The translations under genes and the position numbers were made by a program. A DNA stretch of 64,000 bases from Tilletia caries (taxonomy: Eukaryota > Basidiomycota > Exobasidiomycetes > Tilletiales > Tilletiaceae): positions 171,501 through 235,500 of the forward strand of contig JALUTQ010000024.1 of assembly GCA_032718865.1 (NCBI GenBank), in the 5' to 3' direction. This document shows positions 33,108 to 43,801 of this stretch, piece after piece. Position 1 is the stretch's first letter, and every line of letters begins with the position of its first letter. The notes under the pieces are model-generated. The model worked only from the letters and a program-made list of their open reading frames with translations. It ran no database searches and was not told the DNA's origin.

Positions 33108-33422
33108 TATGAGCCGGGGTCGGGGCGGGCGGGGGGGTTCTCTTTAGCATATCAACTTTGGGGAAAAGGGACTTGGCCTCTCCGGCGGCCCTGTCAGTCA
33201 CAGAAGGAATTTACACATTTAGCCCTTGGTTACCTTTCCATCGCGCGGGCGGCCAGAAGAAGCGCAAGGTCAGGACCTGCTTCACAAAGGAGCTCTGAGA
33301 TCTGGAAGTGAAGGCAGCATGAAAGAACCCTCACGGGACGATGATGAATGACTACAGGATGTTTGGATGAGAGGTAGATCTTTTACCAGGATGGGTTCAT
33401 TGCTTGGTGCACAACAAAGGGC

Positions 33423-33955
33423 TCAAGGCCACAAATACAAGAGTTCGATCAACGAAGGTCGCACGTTTGTCTTGTAAAACCGCGATGTCCGTGCGGTGTA
33501 CGGGCGGAGGGGATCGACGTGAGGGTCGCGGTGGGCGTGCATCGTTTGGAGATGCGGGTTGAGGTAGACCTTGGCGGAGTGGAGATTGCGACAAGATTGC
33601 TCTGTCATCCTTGGGCGAGTGCTCAAAAGCTGAAGGGCTTGTCGGAGCACTGCCATACGGCCGCTGATGATCTGTATGCCGTGGAGAGAGAGAGAATTCG
33701 AAGGCAGGTTGAGTGGAGGATCATGAAAGCAATGTGGTTCCTAGAACATTCTCACCGTGTAGAAAATCCCAATCTCGAGGGCAAAGTTGAAGAGGAACGA
33801 GAAGAATCGGACCGCCACTGAAGTACCCAGCCATGGTCTGGGGGGGACAGGAAGAAGGACAATAACTTCATCAGCGTGGCTCCTTACAGATCGTACCTGG
33901 TTTGCAAAGACGTACCTCAGTTCAAGTATGTGCGCAAGGTCATGTGTCGATCTGT
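33423..33955 (-). CDS. possible small multi-exon membrane protein, incomplete model
   Basis: Three minus-strand blocks with good splice borders and matching phases can be joined: 33955-33916, 33837-33756 and 33671-33423 (stop TGA 33425-33423). They read ...HILELRPWLGTSVAVRFF, then a hydrophobic segment FNFALEIGIFYTII, then a basic C-terminal half with KVYLNPHLQTMHAHRDPH. The introns are 78 and 84 nt. I could not find a convincing first exon or start codon, and I do not recognise the family. The hydrophobic segment and preserved phases argue for real coding sequence; the missing 5' end argues for a fragment, which would fit the rearranged DNA next door. Confidence 0.3.
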
Positions 33956-34258
33956 CTGTGTAAAGAGAAGAAGAGAAATCTGTGTAAAGAGAAGAAGAGA
34001 AGAGGGAAGGGGAGAATACACAGAAGGAGAAGTCAGCCCCATATTAAGGTGTTTTACTAGCGAGCATGGTTACCCGCTCCATGCCGACGATCATCGGCTC
34101 AACCCGAGCGCGGGGATCCTTGTCTTTCAGCTTTCACCCTGTCGCCTTTCCTCTCCTCTCCTCTTCGATAGAACGAGATCTAGATTACTGCTGGGAACGA
34201 AAGAAAAGCACAAGACCGGGCAGCGCAGAGCAGAGCAGACAAGCGGAAAGGTCTCCCA

Positions 34259-35584
34259 TCAAAGAGCGATGGTCGGCAGGGCCATATGCATACCCAACTT
34301 GATCGGCCGGCCGATGACCAGGTTTGCAGATGGAGAACAGAAATCCTCCGTCTCTTGATGCAGTGCCGCGTTGCCCAAGAACGTCATCGTCACCCTGTGG
34401 AAGAAATGTGACAGGATGAATTGTCAGCTTGCCCTTCCCAACAAGCTCTCGTTGTCCTGATTGAAATTGGGATCAAAAAAACTCACTCGTAGCTCGCCTT
34501 GAGGAGGCGGAGAGGGTGCGTCGGCGATACCTGAGCAGTTGAACGGCCTGAAGCCACCAGTGGCCGTCTGGTAGTCGGCAATCAGGTACAGATGCTGCAT
34601 CGACACCGCAATGCCGTACGTCTACAAAACAAAGGGCACACAGGTGTCAGGAAAGGATGATAAGAAGAGAGAAGAAAGGGAAGGGTCGAGAGAAAGAGAT
34701 ACTTACGTCGAAGATCGCCTTCATCTCGCTCATAATGGTCGCCCGAGCCGCTTCCACGCCGTACGTATGCAGCAGCGCGCCAATGTCGTTCGTGTACAGC
34801 TTGTCGAAGTCGATCACACCTTCGCCGAAGTCCCCAGATGCCTTGAAAGTTCTGCAAGGGGGAATCAGGGATGATAGGTCAGTGCAAATATCTGCGTGTG
34901 AGTCATTGGGAGTGGATGCTCACGATGCCCTCGGCTGCCAGGGTGTTCGACACGGTCGTCCCCGGCTGTGGCGACTGGATCATGATACGTTGAATGCCGG
35001 GAACTACACAAAGAGCCAGAGTTGCTCGGCGTCAGCAAACAGCATTTCAAATCCATCGCCACTTCACCGCTAGGGCAAGACACTCACTGGCATGTACCAC
35101 GCTCATCCGACACGTCCGCTCCACAACATTGATAAGCAACAGCTTCTCAGCCTTACTACCGAACTGCAAGTCCACCTCGACCCATCGACCCGTCTTGTCC
35201 GATCGGAACGCGGTCACGACCTTGCTGGCCCCCTCCAGTGCCGTCTGAATCTCGCTCACTCGCTCGCGGATGTCGGCTCGTCGACGCGCCGAGACGGGCT
35301 TGTGGGATGCACTGGGACCGCCATTCGCTTGGACTGCGTCGGCTTCGGCGTCCGAATTGTCCTCATCGGACCGCCCCGCCGATTTCGACTTCGACTTCTT
35401 GTCGTTGTCGTTGTCATCGTCATCAGTCTCCTCGTCTTCCTCGGTCTCGGATCCATCTTCGTACGAAGACTGCGCCATCGAGTTCGACTTCCGCTTCGCC
35501 TCGTCAGCATCACCATCGCCGTCCTCGCTCATGCTGTTCTCATCGTCCGACTCGCCGACGTTGGCGAGATGTTGAAGAGGGGTT
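34259..35584 (-). pseudogene. RNA polymerase I largest subunit (Rpa190) 3' fragment, broken
   Basis: Reading on the minus strand, an acidic linker is followed by VDLQFGSKAEKLLLINVVERTCRM, IPGIQRIMIQSPQ, VIDFDKLYTNDIGALLHTYG, VEAARATIMSEMKAIFD, YGIAVSMQHLYLIADY and FCSPSANLVIGRPIKLG, the C-terminal part of Rpa190/RPA1, still split by normal-looking introns. Two single-base insertions break the frame: one in a GGGG run near 34838 (NFQGIW then ...DFGEGVIDF) and one in a C-rich run near 34510 before LKASYE. The first ~1200 residues of the subunit are absent. The upstream side is fused to SEC6 sequence at 35584/35585. The domain order is right but the gene cannot make polymerase. Homopolymer sequencing errors could explain the two shifts, not the missing 5' part. 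Confidence 0.75.
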
Positions 35585-35990
35585 GTTTGCGGAGGGCGTG
35601 GATCTTGGTGTGGTAGTCGGATGACTGTATCAAGCACAACGAGAGAGAGAGCCTGGGGATCAGCAGAACATCGCTCGACCTCAGCGCTGAGTGGTAGGGC
35701 AAGGCAGGGCAGACAGCTCACCCGTAGATGGTCCGCAACAAGACTCTTCTGCTCCGCCCCAGCCAGGAGAGCAGCTGTCAGACTGCCTGACAGACCCGTC
35801 GCATTCGAGTAGGAATGGTCCCCGTTCACGGCGGCGGCGGCACCGAGCTCGCTGCTTCGTAAGGGGCCGTGGTCGCCGAGCTCAGCACGATGGGCATCAT
35901 CTTCCTTTGCGCTCCATGCTCATCTGCTCGTTGTCAGCTCCCAGGCGAGCAAGGGTTCGAGCACGGCCTCATGGTAGGCGATGCCGAAAG
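35585..35990 (-). pseudogene. duplicated SEC6 5' end (leader, exon 1, intron 1, start of exon 2)
   Basis: This 406-bp block is the reverse complement of 16384-16788 with substitutions. It retains SNATGLSGSLTAALLAGAEQ and VADHLR, the first intron and the exon-2 start TKIHALRK, then switches abruptly to Rpa190 sequence. Relative to intact SEC6 it has a net 13-base deletion after VPPPP, which puts a TGA in frame 24 codons after the MM start; the spliced exon-2 frame also stops soon after the junction. It carries the same upstream repeat as SEC6, so the duplication copied repeat plus gene start together. Confidence 0.8.
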
Positions 35991-35991
35991 C

Positions 35992-38600
35992 CTCCGAGCA
36001 TAGCATTGAGCCTTACCTCGACGACATCGAGCAGGGAGACGATGAGGGACAGCAGAAGTACAAGAGGACAAGGTGTTCATTGCTTGCGGAGGTGGGGAGG
36101 CCAAAATATGTATATGATGTACAGATACTGTGGAAATCAATGGTCAGAGGTCAGCGCACTCACCTTGCTCGATGTTGGTGGATGAGTCGGAAGGACGGTT
36201 GGAAGCTCGTGATCGGTGAGCCCGCGAGGCATCGGCGTGATGGCGAGGAAGTCGAATCGATGGTGGAGTAGCGATGATGATGCCGTTGGATGAGGTCAGA
36301 CGGCGGTGGGGGGGAAGGGCAAAAAGGAAGATCTCGGTTAGTATAAGGTGGACTATGGACAGGAGATGGAGGAGGAAAGCAGGGATGACTTACCCCTTAG
36401 CGAAGGGCCCCAACCCTTCCCAACCTTCCCCATTGAAGGGAGCACGGGTGCACGACCAGAGCATCCGCACTACTGGTGTGTCCGGCCATGTTGTCGATGG
36501 GGGGAAGGTGGGAAGGGAGCAGTACCGCGGGAGCTCCCTTCGGCACCCGCGGTATCCTCAAGGACCGGAGCTGCGGTCGTACAGCACCCGGTTGTCGTCC
36601 GGGTCGGCCGTCCGCGGGGTCGGAGAGTCGGGGCTCCCATCCTTGCCCCGGTTGTCGTCCCGCCGCCGGTCTGTGGTCGTACAGCCGGGTGTCGATCCGG
36701 GTCGTCCTGTCCGCGTGTACCGTTCGCGTCTCTCGTCCGAGTCGTCCTATCCAACACGCGCAGCTGTAAAAGGTCGTCTGTGGGGTGGACAAGATAGATG
36801 AGAGAGGGTGGATGGATGGAGCAAAGAAGTGAGATGGGTAAGTCGGCGATACAAGGGAAAGAGGGATGATGGAAGGATAACTCACCCAACACGCGCAGCT
36901 GTAAAGGGTCGTCTGAGATAGGTGAGGTAGGTGAGGTCGGTGGGGTTGGTGAGGTCGAGGACATCGATGAGGTCGTCGAGGGAGTAGGGTGGGCAAGGTC
37001 GATGAGAGAGAATGGATGGATGGAACAAAGAAGGGTTGAGGTAGGTAAGTCGATGATGCAAGGTAAAGAGGGATAAGGGGGATGAACATGTACTCACCCA
37101 CACGCGCAGCTGTAAAGTGAGGAAAGGGAAAAAATCTTGAGTTGGGAGGTCGGGAGGGCCTGCTTTTATGCCTTTCGGGCCCGGCCAATTTACTGCTACG
37201 CCGTCTAGGGAGCGGTAGGAGGGGGACATAGAGCAGGACACTGTCAAAGTTCAGCGTTGGGAAAGGGAACACAGAGCTGGACAGTGCTGCAGTGCAGTCG
37301 TACGTTGCACTGTGCCTGCTAGGCTGCCTGGTCGCTGGTCCAGCGTATGCCTCTTTCCTGCGCTCCCTACCAAGGTTGGCTTGCCAAGTGCTCCTTGACC
37401 TTCTCATCGCATCCTGGCCAACGCTTTTCTGCCAGCGCTCTGCCATGGACTGTCGCGAGGACCGGAATCTAAGACACCTAGAGGCTCAAAATGGAAATGA
37501 TGTTGCAAAGGAACGAGGTTAGCGGTCAGGATCGGCGAGCTTTCCACGCACGAGTCCTTCGCATGATGATAATGTTAGCTGACTTGGGATGGCTAGTTCG
37601 ATGAGAAAAGTGTGAGCACGACATTCAGCACAGCGGGCGGGCCTACGCTGAAGGCACGGTTGGAAAGAATGAAGCGGTCGAATGCCAGCAACGCTTGCCA
37701 AGCGTTCATGAGGAGTACTTCCTCGCCAAAGTCCTCTGCCAGCACCGGTCTTGTCGTCTTGTCGTCCTGGCAGCGCTCTGCTGCGACCTAACTTCCGTCG
37801 CGACAATCGAAGCCAACGCGAATTTCGAGCTAGATGAGAAGATGATGCAAATGGGAAGGGTCAACGTTCGCAGGTGGCAGCATGTATTTGTAGATAGCAG
37901 AGCATCCGTCGCAGGAGAGAATGCCACACGCCTGAGAATGCAATCGTCTTCTGCAGCAGAGAGGAAAGAGACGTGTGAGCACGGTGCTGAGATGAGACTA
38001 AGGCGGCAGTGACCGTCAGAAAGAACGGAGCGGTGGAAGCTGCACGCCAGATGGTCGCTGTGAGCGGTCGCACGCGTCGATGGTAGGCTCCAAGCTCGGC
38101 AGGAAGAGAGATGCATGCGCGTTCCATGTTCGAGGTTGGGAATTTGAGGACATTACTGGCTGGGAAGGTATGAAAAGATGTGAGCACGCTGGTCGCTGAT
38201 GAGTTTACCGTCGTGTCCTAGGAATGAGCGAAGATAGAATGCGTGATCAGTTGAAGAGCGTGCATGAGAGCAGCCATTGGCTCGTTGCTGTGAAGGGATG
38301 ATCGATGATCAGAGGGTAACACGATGGGCCAGACCGGGCGCGTGTTTGGGTCAAATGTCAAAGTTCAAAGAGGACCGTTGCATCGAGGCTCGGTGCGGGC
38401 TCCTCGTCCCAGCAGCTGCCAGCTACGCACGCGCTTCCGGTCGATGTCATCCTCGTGCTGGCAGCTGTATATACTCACACTGCCATGCCAGCTGTCCGTC
38501 GTTGCTGGCTGGGCTGTGGCCGCTTGAGGTCAGGCACGCGTGGCGAAGTGGAGATGAGGTGGATGCAAGGAGGGCAATAAGGTTTGGCAGGCCAACAACG
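35992..38600 (-). mobile_element. unclassified 3.2-kb repeat, copy C (diverged, truncated)
   Basis: Similarity to copies A and B starts at CTCCGAGCATAG (35992) and runs to about 38600, after GGTTTGGCAGGCCAAC, where the last ~230 bp present in A and B are missing. Substitutions and indels are frequent, so it is older or less constrained than the A/B pair. The TATA-like box (37170-37161) and both intron-like signal pairs (GTGAGT...ACAG at 36163-36128; TACTAAC near 36340) are still present. It lies directly 5' of the SEC6/RPA190 chimera in sense orientation. Confidence 0.72.
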
Positions 38601-39762
38601 CCCAATTTGTGAGAAGATCTTTCGAGAAGTGCTTCTACGCCACTCAATTTGAAGGTTGGCGTTCCGAATTCGGCTGTTGCGGAGAGTCAGCGATATGTAG
38701 CTTCCAGGCACAATCTCTGTCATGCGCAGGTCCCCCTGCCGGCGGTAGTCCCGCATTCCGCCGCTGAGCTTCCGACGAATCGCAGCCGGGCGAGGTCCGA
38801 GGATAAGTTGGTGCCTGGGCTGCGGTTGAGCTGGATGCTGTCAAAGACCAGTCTGGTGGTGAGCGGTGGTGAGGACGATCGTCGATGATGCGGCGTCCAT
38901 CGTCGGTCCCTCGCTTTCGGGAGCTTCCTCCAGTCCGGGCCAGGCCAGGTTGGGGACTGGGGAGTGAGCGTGGAGAGAGTCTTGTTGGTGCTTATCAGTT
39001 AGATTGAGTTGCATCTGAAACGTGAAACCCGACGGGACAGCTCGATATTTATTTTGTTCTCGCCCACCGCCTTCCTGCGCTCGCCGCGTCTGTTTTTCCT
39101 TATCATCGGCTGATCGACTCGCGACTCTGTTTGAAGGAATCCCATCAAGAGAGATCGAGTCGAGTCCCACACGGCCACACACCCTCACACAAGAACCGAA
39201 CGCTCGCACCGCGTGTCCCTTGTTGACCTGTTCTCCCCACGTCAGCCCCGCTCGGTGTCCATCGCCGCATCCTACTGCTCTATCTCGCCCGCCCCTTTGC
39301 CAAGGCGTCAAAGTGACGCATCCCGCAGCTGCTCTTTGCTCTCTATCATCTGTGCTCTCTTGCCTTGCTCTCTGCTCTCCGGCCCACCACCGCCCAGTGC
39401 CCTGGCTGCATCGTCCTGCTTTTGGCGCGGCCCTAATCTGCGAGACAGACAAGGTACAAAATTAAACCGATTGGGTCTGGGTTGCGACGTGCGAAGCCTT
39501 CATCTCCGTCCCACGTCCCAACTCAGCTACTTAGCAAAGATCAACACGGCCGCCCGCTCCTTCTTCAGCCTTTCGCCTTTTCTTCACCTTCCACCTTCGG
39601 CTTGACCACGACCACGACCATCCCGTCGAGTTCCTCACAGCCACGGTCGACCCTCCGCCGCCTTCGTACGAGTATTTCATACGCTCGCCAACCACTCTCA
39701 TTCCTCTTTTTCTCACTCACAAGTCACACACCACCCTCTGCGCTCCAGTAGTCACAGCCAAC
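38601..39762 (+). promoter_or_regulatory. upstream region of the ammonium transporter gene, with GATA sites
   Basis: There is no convincing gene in this 1.16 kb. On the minus strand 38610-38860 reads like a frame-broken coding remnant (NRSPGTNLSSDLARLRFVG in one frame; PGSYISLTLRNSRIRNANL in another) of no family I know. Nearer the gene, two TGATAAG sites on the minus strand (38996-38991 and 39104-39099), a TATTTATTTT stretch at 39048 and CT-rich leaders are visible. GATA factors of the AreA/Nit2 type control fungal ammonium permeases, so nitrogen regulation is plausible. Confidence 0.4.
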
Positions 39763-41804
39763 ATGGTCAACATCAGTAAGTATTCTCTCAACGCCTTCGA
39801 AGTATGCAGCAGTTCCTCACCCCCCTCTCTCTTCGTCCCGTCATCAGCATACGGAATCATCTCCGCACCAGATGGAACCGTAGCAGGCTCCATCCTCATC
39901 AGCCCCAATGGCACAGACATGATCGTCAGTGAGTATACAGTGACCATACCCCTTCACGTGCACGCATCGACCTCAATACTCATTCCCAAACCTTCTTCCT
40001 TTCTCCTCAGCCTGGGGTGAGGGCCAGACCGCAGCATACAACCCCGGTGACATGGCATGGATGTACGTACTTTTGTCCGTCCCACCATGGGCCTCTAACC
40101 AACCCCGACTCACCTCTCAACACCCCCCACCTTCCTTCATACAGCATGACTTGTACGGCCCTAGTCTGGATCATGATTCCAGGTGAGTAGCAGCAGATCA
40201 AACTGACCCAAAGCACGGTCCCCTTTTGCTCATCATCTCCACCCCCACACCATCCCCACAGGACTCGGATACCTCTACTCCGGTCTCACACGGCGTAAAA
40301 ACGCATTACACATGCTCATCCTCACCCTCGCCTCCCTCGCTGTGACCTCGATCCAATGGTTCTTCTGGGGCTACTCCCTCGCCTTCTCCAAAACTGGCGG
40401 TCTCGTCATCGGTAACCTCCGCAACATCGGCTTCAGAAATGTCCTCCAAGATCCCGTGCTGGCGACGAACAACAAGCTTCCGGAGATCATCTATGCCATG
40501 TATGAGTGCATGTTTGCGGGTCTTGTACCTGCCATTGCCCTCGGAGCTGCCTGTGAGCGTGGTCGCGTCTGGCCCTTCTTGGTTCTTACGTTTGTCTGGA
40601 CCACCCTCGTCTTCGACTTCTTGGCATGCATGGTCAGTCAAGAAACTCTCTGCTCTCTCTCTTTTTCCACTTCACTTAACTCACTCTCTTTCGTCTCGCG
40701 TCCTCACAGATCTGGAGTCCCACCGGCTGGGCCTTCAAGCTCGGTGTCCTCGACTACGCCGGCGGCGGACCCGTCGAGATCGCCTCCGGAACAGCCGGTC
40801 TCGTCATCTCCTACTACCTCGGCCCCCGTCGCGGCTACGGCACCGAGCGCCTCCTCTTCAAGCCCCACAACGTCTCCCACGTCGTCCTCGGCACCGCATT
40901 CCTCTGGATGGGCTGGCTCGGATTCAACGGCGGATCTACCTTCGCTGCTAACTTGCGCGCAGGCATGTCCCTCATGACCACTAACACCGCTGGCTCGGCC
41001 GGTGGACTCACCTGGATGGCGCTTGACTACCGATTGGAACGCAAGTGGTCCGTCGTCGGTTTCTGCACTGGTGCCATTGCTGGGCTCGTCGCCATCACTC
41101 CCGCTGCGGGCTTTGTGGGTGTGCCCGCCTCGGTACTGATCGGTGTCGCCGCCGCCGCCCTGTCCAACTTTGCCACCGAGCTCAAGGTCTTCCTCCGCTG
41201 TGATGACGTGATGGACATCTTCGCCTGTCACGCTCTCTCCGGTGTCGTCGGTCTCTTCCTGACGGGCATCTTTGCCCAGGCCTCCGTCGCCAACAATGAC
41301 GGCTACCTCGTCATCCCCGGTGGCTGGCTCGACGGGAACTGGATCCAGCTCGCCAAGCAGATCGCCTGGATCGCGGTCGTCATCGCCTGGACGGGCGTGT
41401 TCACGTACATCTCGATGTTCCTGGTCGACCACCTGCCCGGCGTGGGTCCCTTCCGCTGCTCCGAGCTCGGCGAGATCGTCGGTGTCGACGAGGAGCAGTG
41501 TGGCGAGTTCGCGTACGACTATGCCTTCATCAACCGTGACCTGGAGGGGAACTGCGAGCCACACCACCTCAATGGTGACCTGCTCAACGAGAAGGACCCG
41601 ATCTCGGCTGCGGAGAAGTTGAGCTCGAATGCGAATGGGAACGGGAGCGGGAGTGGGATCGGGCCGGGCAGCCATGATGATGGGTCGGAGGTTGTGAATG
41701 GGCAACATCTCCAACACGACGCGGTGCACCAGCCTGGGTCGACGGGTGTTCGCGGTGGACACGCGGAACCGGGCTCGACGGCGCGTGTTGAGGAGTCGGG
41801 GTGA
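39763..41804 (+). CDS. ammonium transporter, Mep1/Mep3-type
   Basis: Six exons: 39763-39775, 39848-39928, 40011-40062, 40145-40182, 40262-40632 and 40710-41804, giving 549 residues. The 5' end is intron-dense with four very short exons, all in consistent phase. DMAWIMTCTALVWIMIPGLG, LGYLYSGLTRRKNAL, FFWGYSLAFS, HVVLGTAFLWMGWLGFNGGS and ACHALSGVVGLFLTGIFA mark the 11-helix Amt/Mep/Rh fold. The twin-histidine pore pair is Glu208 (GGGPVEIASG) and His359, the Mep1/Mep3 pattern rather than the two-His Mep2 sensor pattern. A hydrophilic C-terminus of about 120 residues extends into the cytosol. It imports ammonium across the plasma membrane. By function it should be the non-sensing permease. Confidence 0.95.
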
Positions 41805-42092
41805 TCCCACCCGGCCCACGCCGACGAGATTTTTAACCTTATTGGAAGGGAAAACACACACAGCAACTTCAACAAAACGTTTATGGAAGGACGTAAGGGA
41901 ATGAGGTGGCGGAGAAGGGAAGGAGAGGAGTAGGAGGGGCGGAGTGGGGGCGATGCTCCCGCCCTCACAAACATTGAAACCCGGACTCGATGCCGTCAAG
42001 CAACACGACCCCCCTTCCCACATTCAACTTCTTCTCTTCATCTCTCCCCCTTTCAAGCCAACAACATACACACATCCGCCTCCCTTCGCCCT

Positions 42093-42177
<85 letters not shown>

Positions 42178-42791
42178 GGGCCACGAACGCAAAAGATATC
42201 CCCACCCAACTCAACCTCATCACCCTTTCCGACTTTCACGCTTCACGCCTTTTTCACTTACTACCTATTTTTTTCTCCCCTTTGACGTTTCTCTTTTTTT
42301 CTGTTTCTGTTTTTTACTCTTTTGGGGCGATGCAATTTCACTTGTTATCATGAGCGCATGAGCTGGCGTGTGACTGAGGTCTGAGGAGGTGAGCTTGGGT
42401 GGAAGGAGGGTAGGGATTGACGTCTGGCTGTGGAAGGGGACTGAATCTGGGCGAGGGGGAGTTGTGGCAAAGGGTTCGACGGGAGGTTAGACGAACGACA
42501 GAAAACCTTTCCTCTTCCGGTGCCGTCCAGCGAGCACAGCGAACACGTTCGAATGAGAATGGTGGACGCTATGGACGCGTTTCGAAGGACCGGAAAATGA
42601 ACGTCGCCGCCATGACCTGCGAAAGAGGGAGCGTGACGAAAGAAAGGCTCGATGGTTAAGATTCATTGAAGGTGATGATGATACAACAACGGACAGGAAT
42701 TAGAAGAACGACCGGGAGATTAGACGGATTGCGTGAGCGGGGTAGACCTTCGCTGGTCCTGGCCTCGGGGGACTGGGGAGACTCCGAGCGT
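41805..42791. other. intergenic between convergent genes, with long CT tract
   Basis: Apart from the dinucleotide run listed separately, I see T-rich and AT-richer sequence (42240-42350) and no gene. Confidence 0.5.
42099..42175 (+). repeat. (CT)38 microsatellite
   Basis: It is an uninterrupted CT run of 77 bp in the 3' region of the ammonium transporter gene. It is likely polymorphic. Confidence 0.97.
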
Positions 42792-43430
42792 TTAGGACAG
42801 ACTTGTGACGGCCTTCTTGTCGAGAGGCATGCCTGTGCGCGGGTCGATGTTGTGCTGTGCGAGGTACTGTTGCTGTCGAATCAGACGAGCTTCGTCGAAG
42901 CCCTGTGTACGAAATGGGAGATCGTTTCCGGGAAAAAAGAGAAGAAGAAACATCGGAGTGAGAGAGAGAGGATGGGTCAGCAGCCAAAGAGGGAGGGAGG
43001 GTCAGCATGTTACAGCAACAAAAAAGAAGGATCAGAGAGGGTCGAGAGGGAGAGCGGAGGGAGGGAGGGACAAACGCACCACACCATGAGTCTGCATGAT
43101 CCGATGTACCTGCTCCGCCCCACTCTCGTCCAACCCGCTCCTGGAATCCCCCAAGGCGACATTATGCGCCTCGGTATCGAACAAGCTCGAGCTAAGGCCA
43201 GCCGAGGCAGTCGACGACCAGTCGAACGCGGCCAAGGGGCGATAGCGACCGGACGAGTTTGTGTCGTTGTTGTTGTTGGGATTGGGCGTGGAGAAGGGGA
43301 GGGCGAGACGGGAGGGGAGCCGGCGTTGTATGGATTCGGGGAGGAAGGGGATCAGGTTCGCTCTGCGCCAGTAGGCGATGACGAGGAGGAGGAAGAGGAA
43401 GAAGGAGGCCGTGCCGAAGGAGTAGATCAT
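42792..43430 (-). CDS. fungal DUF2015 small membrane-anchored protein
   Basis: Exons 43430-43080 and 42902-42792 encode 153 residues. An N-terminal transmembrane helix (SFFLFLLLVIAYW) is followed by a basic region and a soluble tail. AEQVHRIMQTHGV joined across the intron to GFDEARLIRQQQYLAQHNIDP and GMPLDKKAVTSLS is the signature of the fungal DUF2015 family. The function of the family is unknown; topology suggests an ER or mitochondrial anchor. Length fits the family. It is divergent from HSE1 across 371 bp. Confidence 0.82.
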
Positions 43431-43801
43431 CGTTTTACGAGGGCTTGATGTTGTTCTTGATGCTGTTCTTTTGAGGATTGCGCTTGGTCGTACTGTATGG
43501 TTGGTTGGCTGTGAGGTTGGGAGCGTTGGGCTTGTGCGAGCTGCGGGCGGAGCGGAGTGAGTGGGTGGGTGACTGGGGAGCGGAATGGTATTTTGAAAAG
43601 TGGCCCGTTTTCGGAGAAAGCGTTTGTATCGGCGTTTTACGCTTGTGCGCACTGGTCACCGGTCACCCATGCGTTCACCGCCTCACTCACTCCCTCACTC
43701 ACTCACTCATCACTCCCTCAGCCAGCGGGCCACCATCGCCTTGTGCTCGACGACGACAAGACAGACAATCCTGCTCTCCTTGCGCACCTCACAGCATCAC
43801 G
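43431..43801. promoter_or_regulatory. DUF2015/HSE1 bidirectional promoter with (CTCA)n tract
   Basis: The gap between divergent starts holds CTCACTCA repeats (about 43680-43720), the same leader element seen before eIF3b. Confidence 0.45.

Noticed and set aside
35047..35829. Single 260-residue protein joining SEC6 exon 1 to the Rpa190 acidic region
   Set aside because: It needs a GTG start and translation straight through the SEC6 intron; better read as two broken gene pieces.
10428..43720. CTCA and other short-period runs as CRISPR arrays
   Set aside because: Uniform microsatellites without spacers, in a eukaryotic genome.
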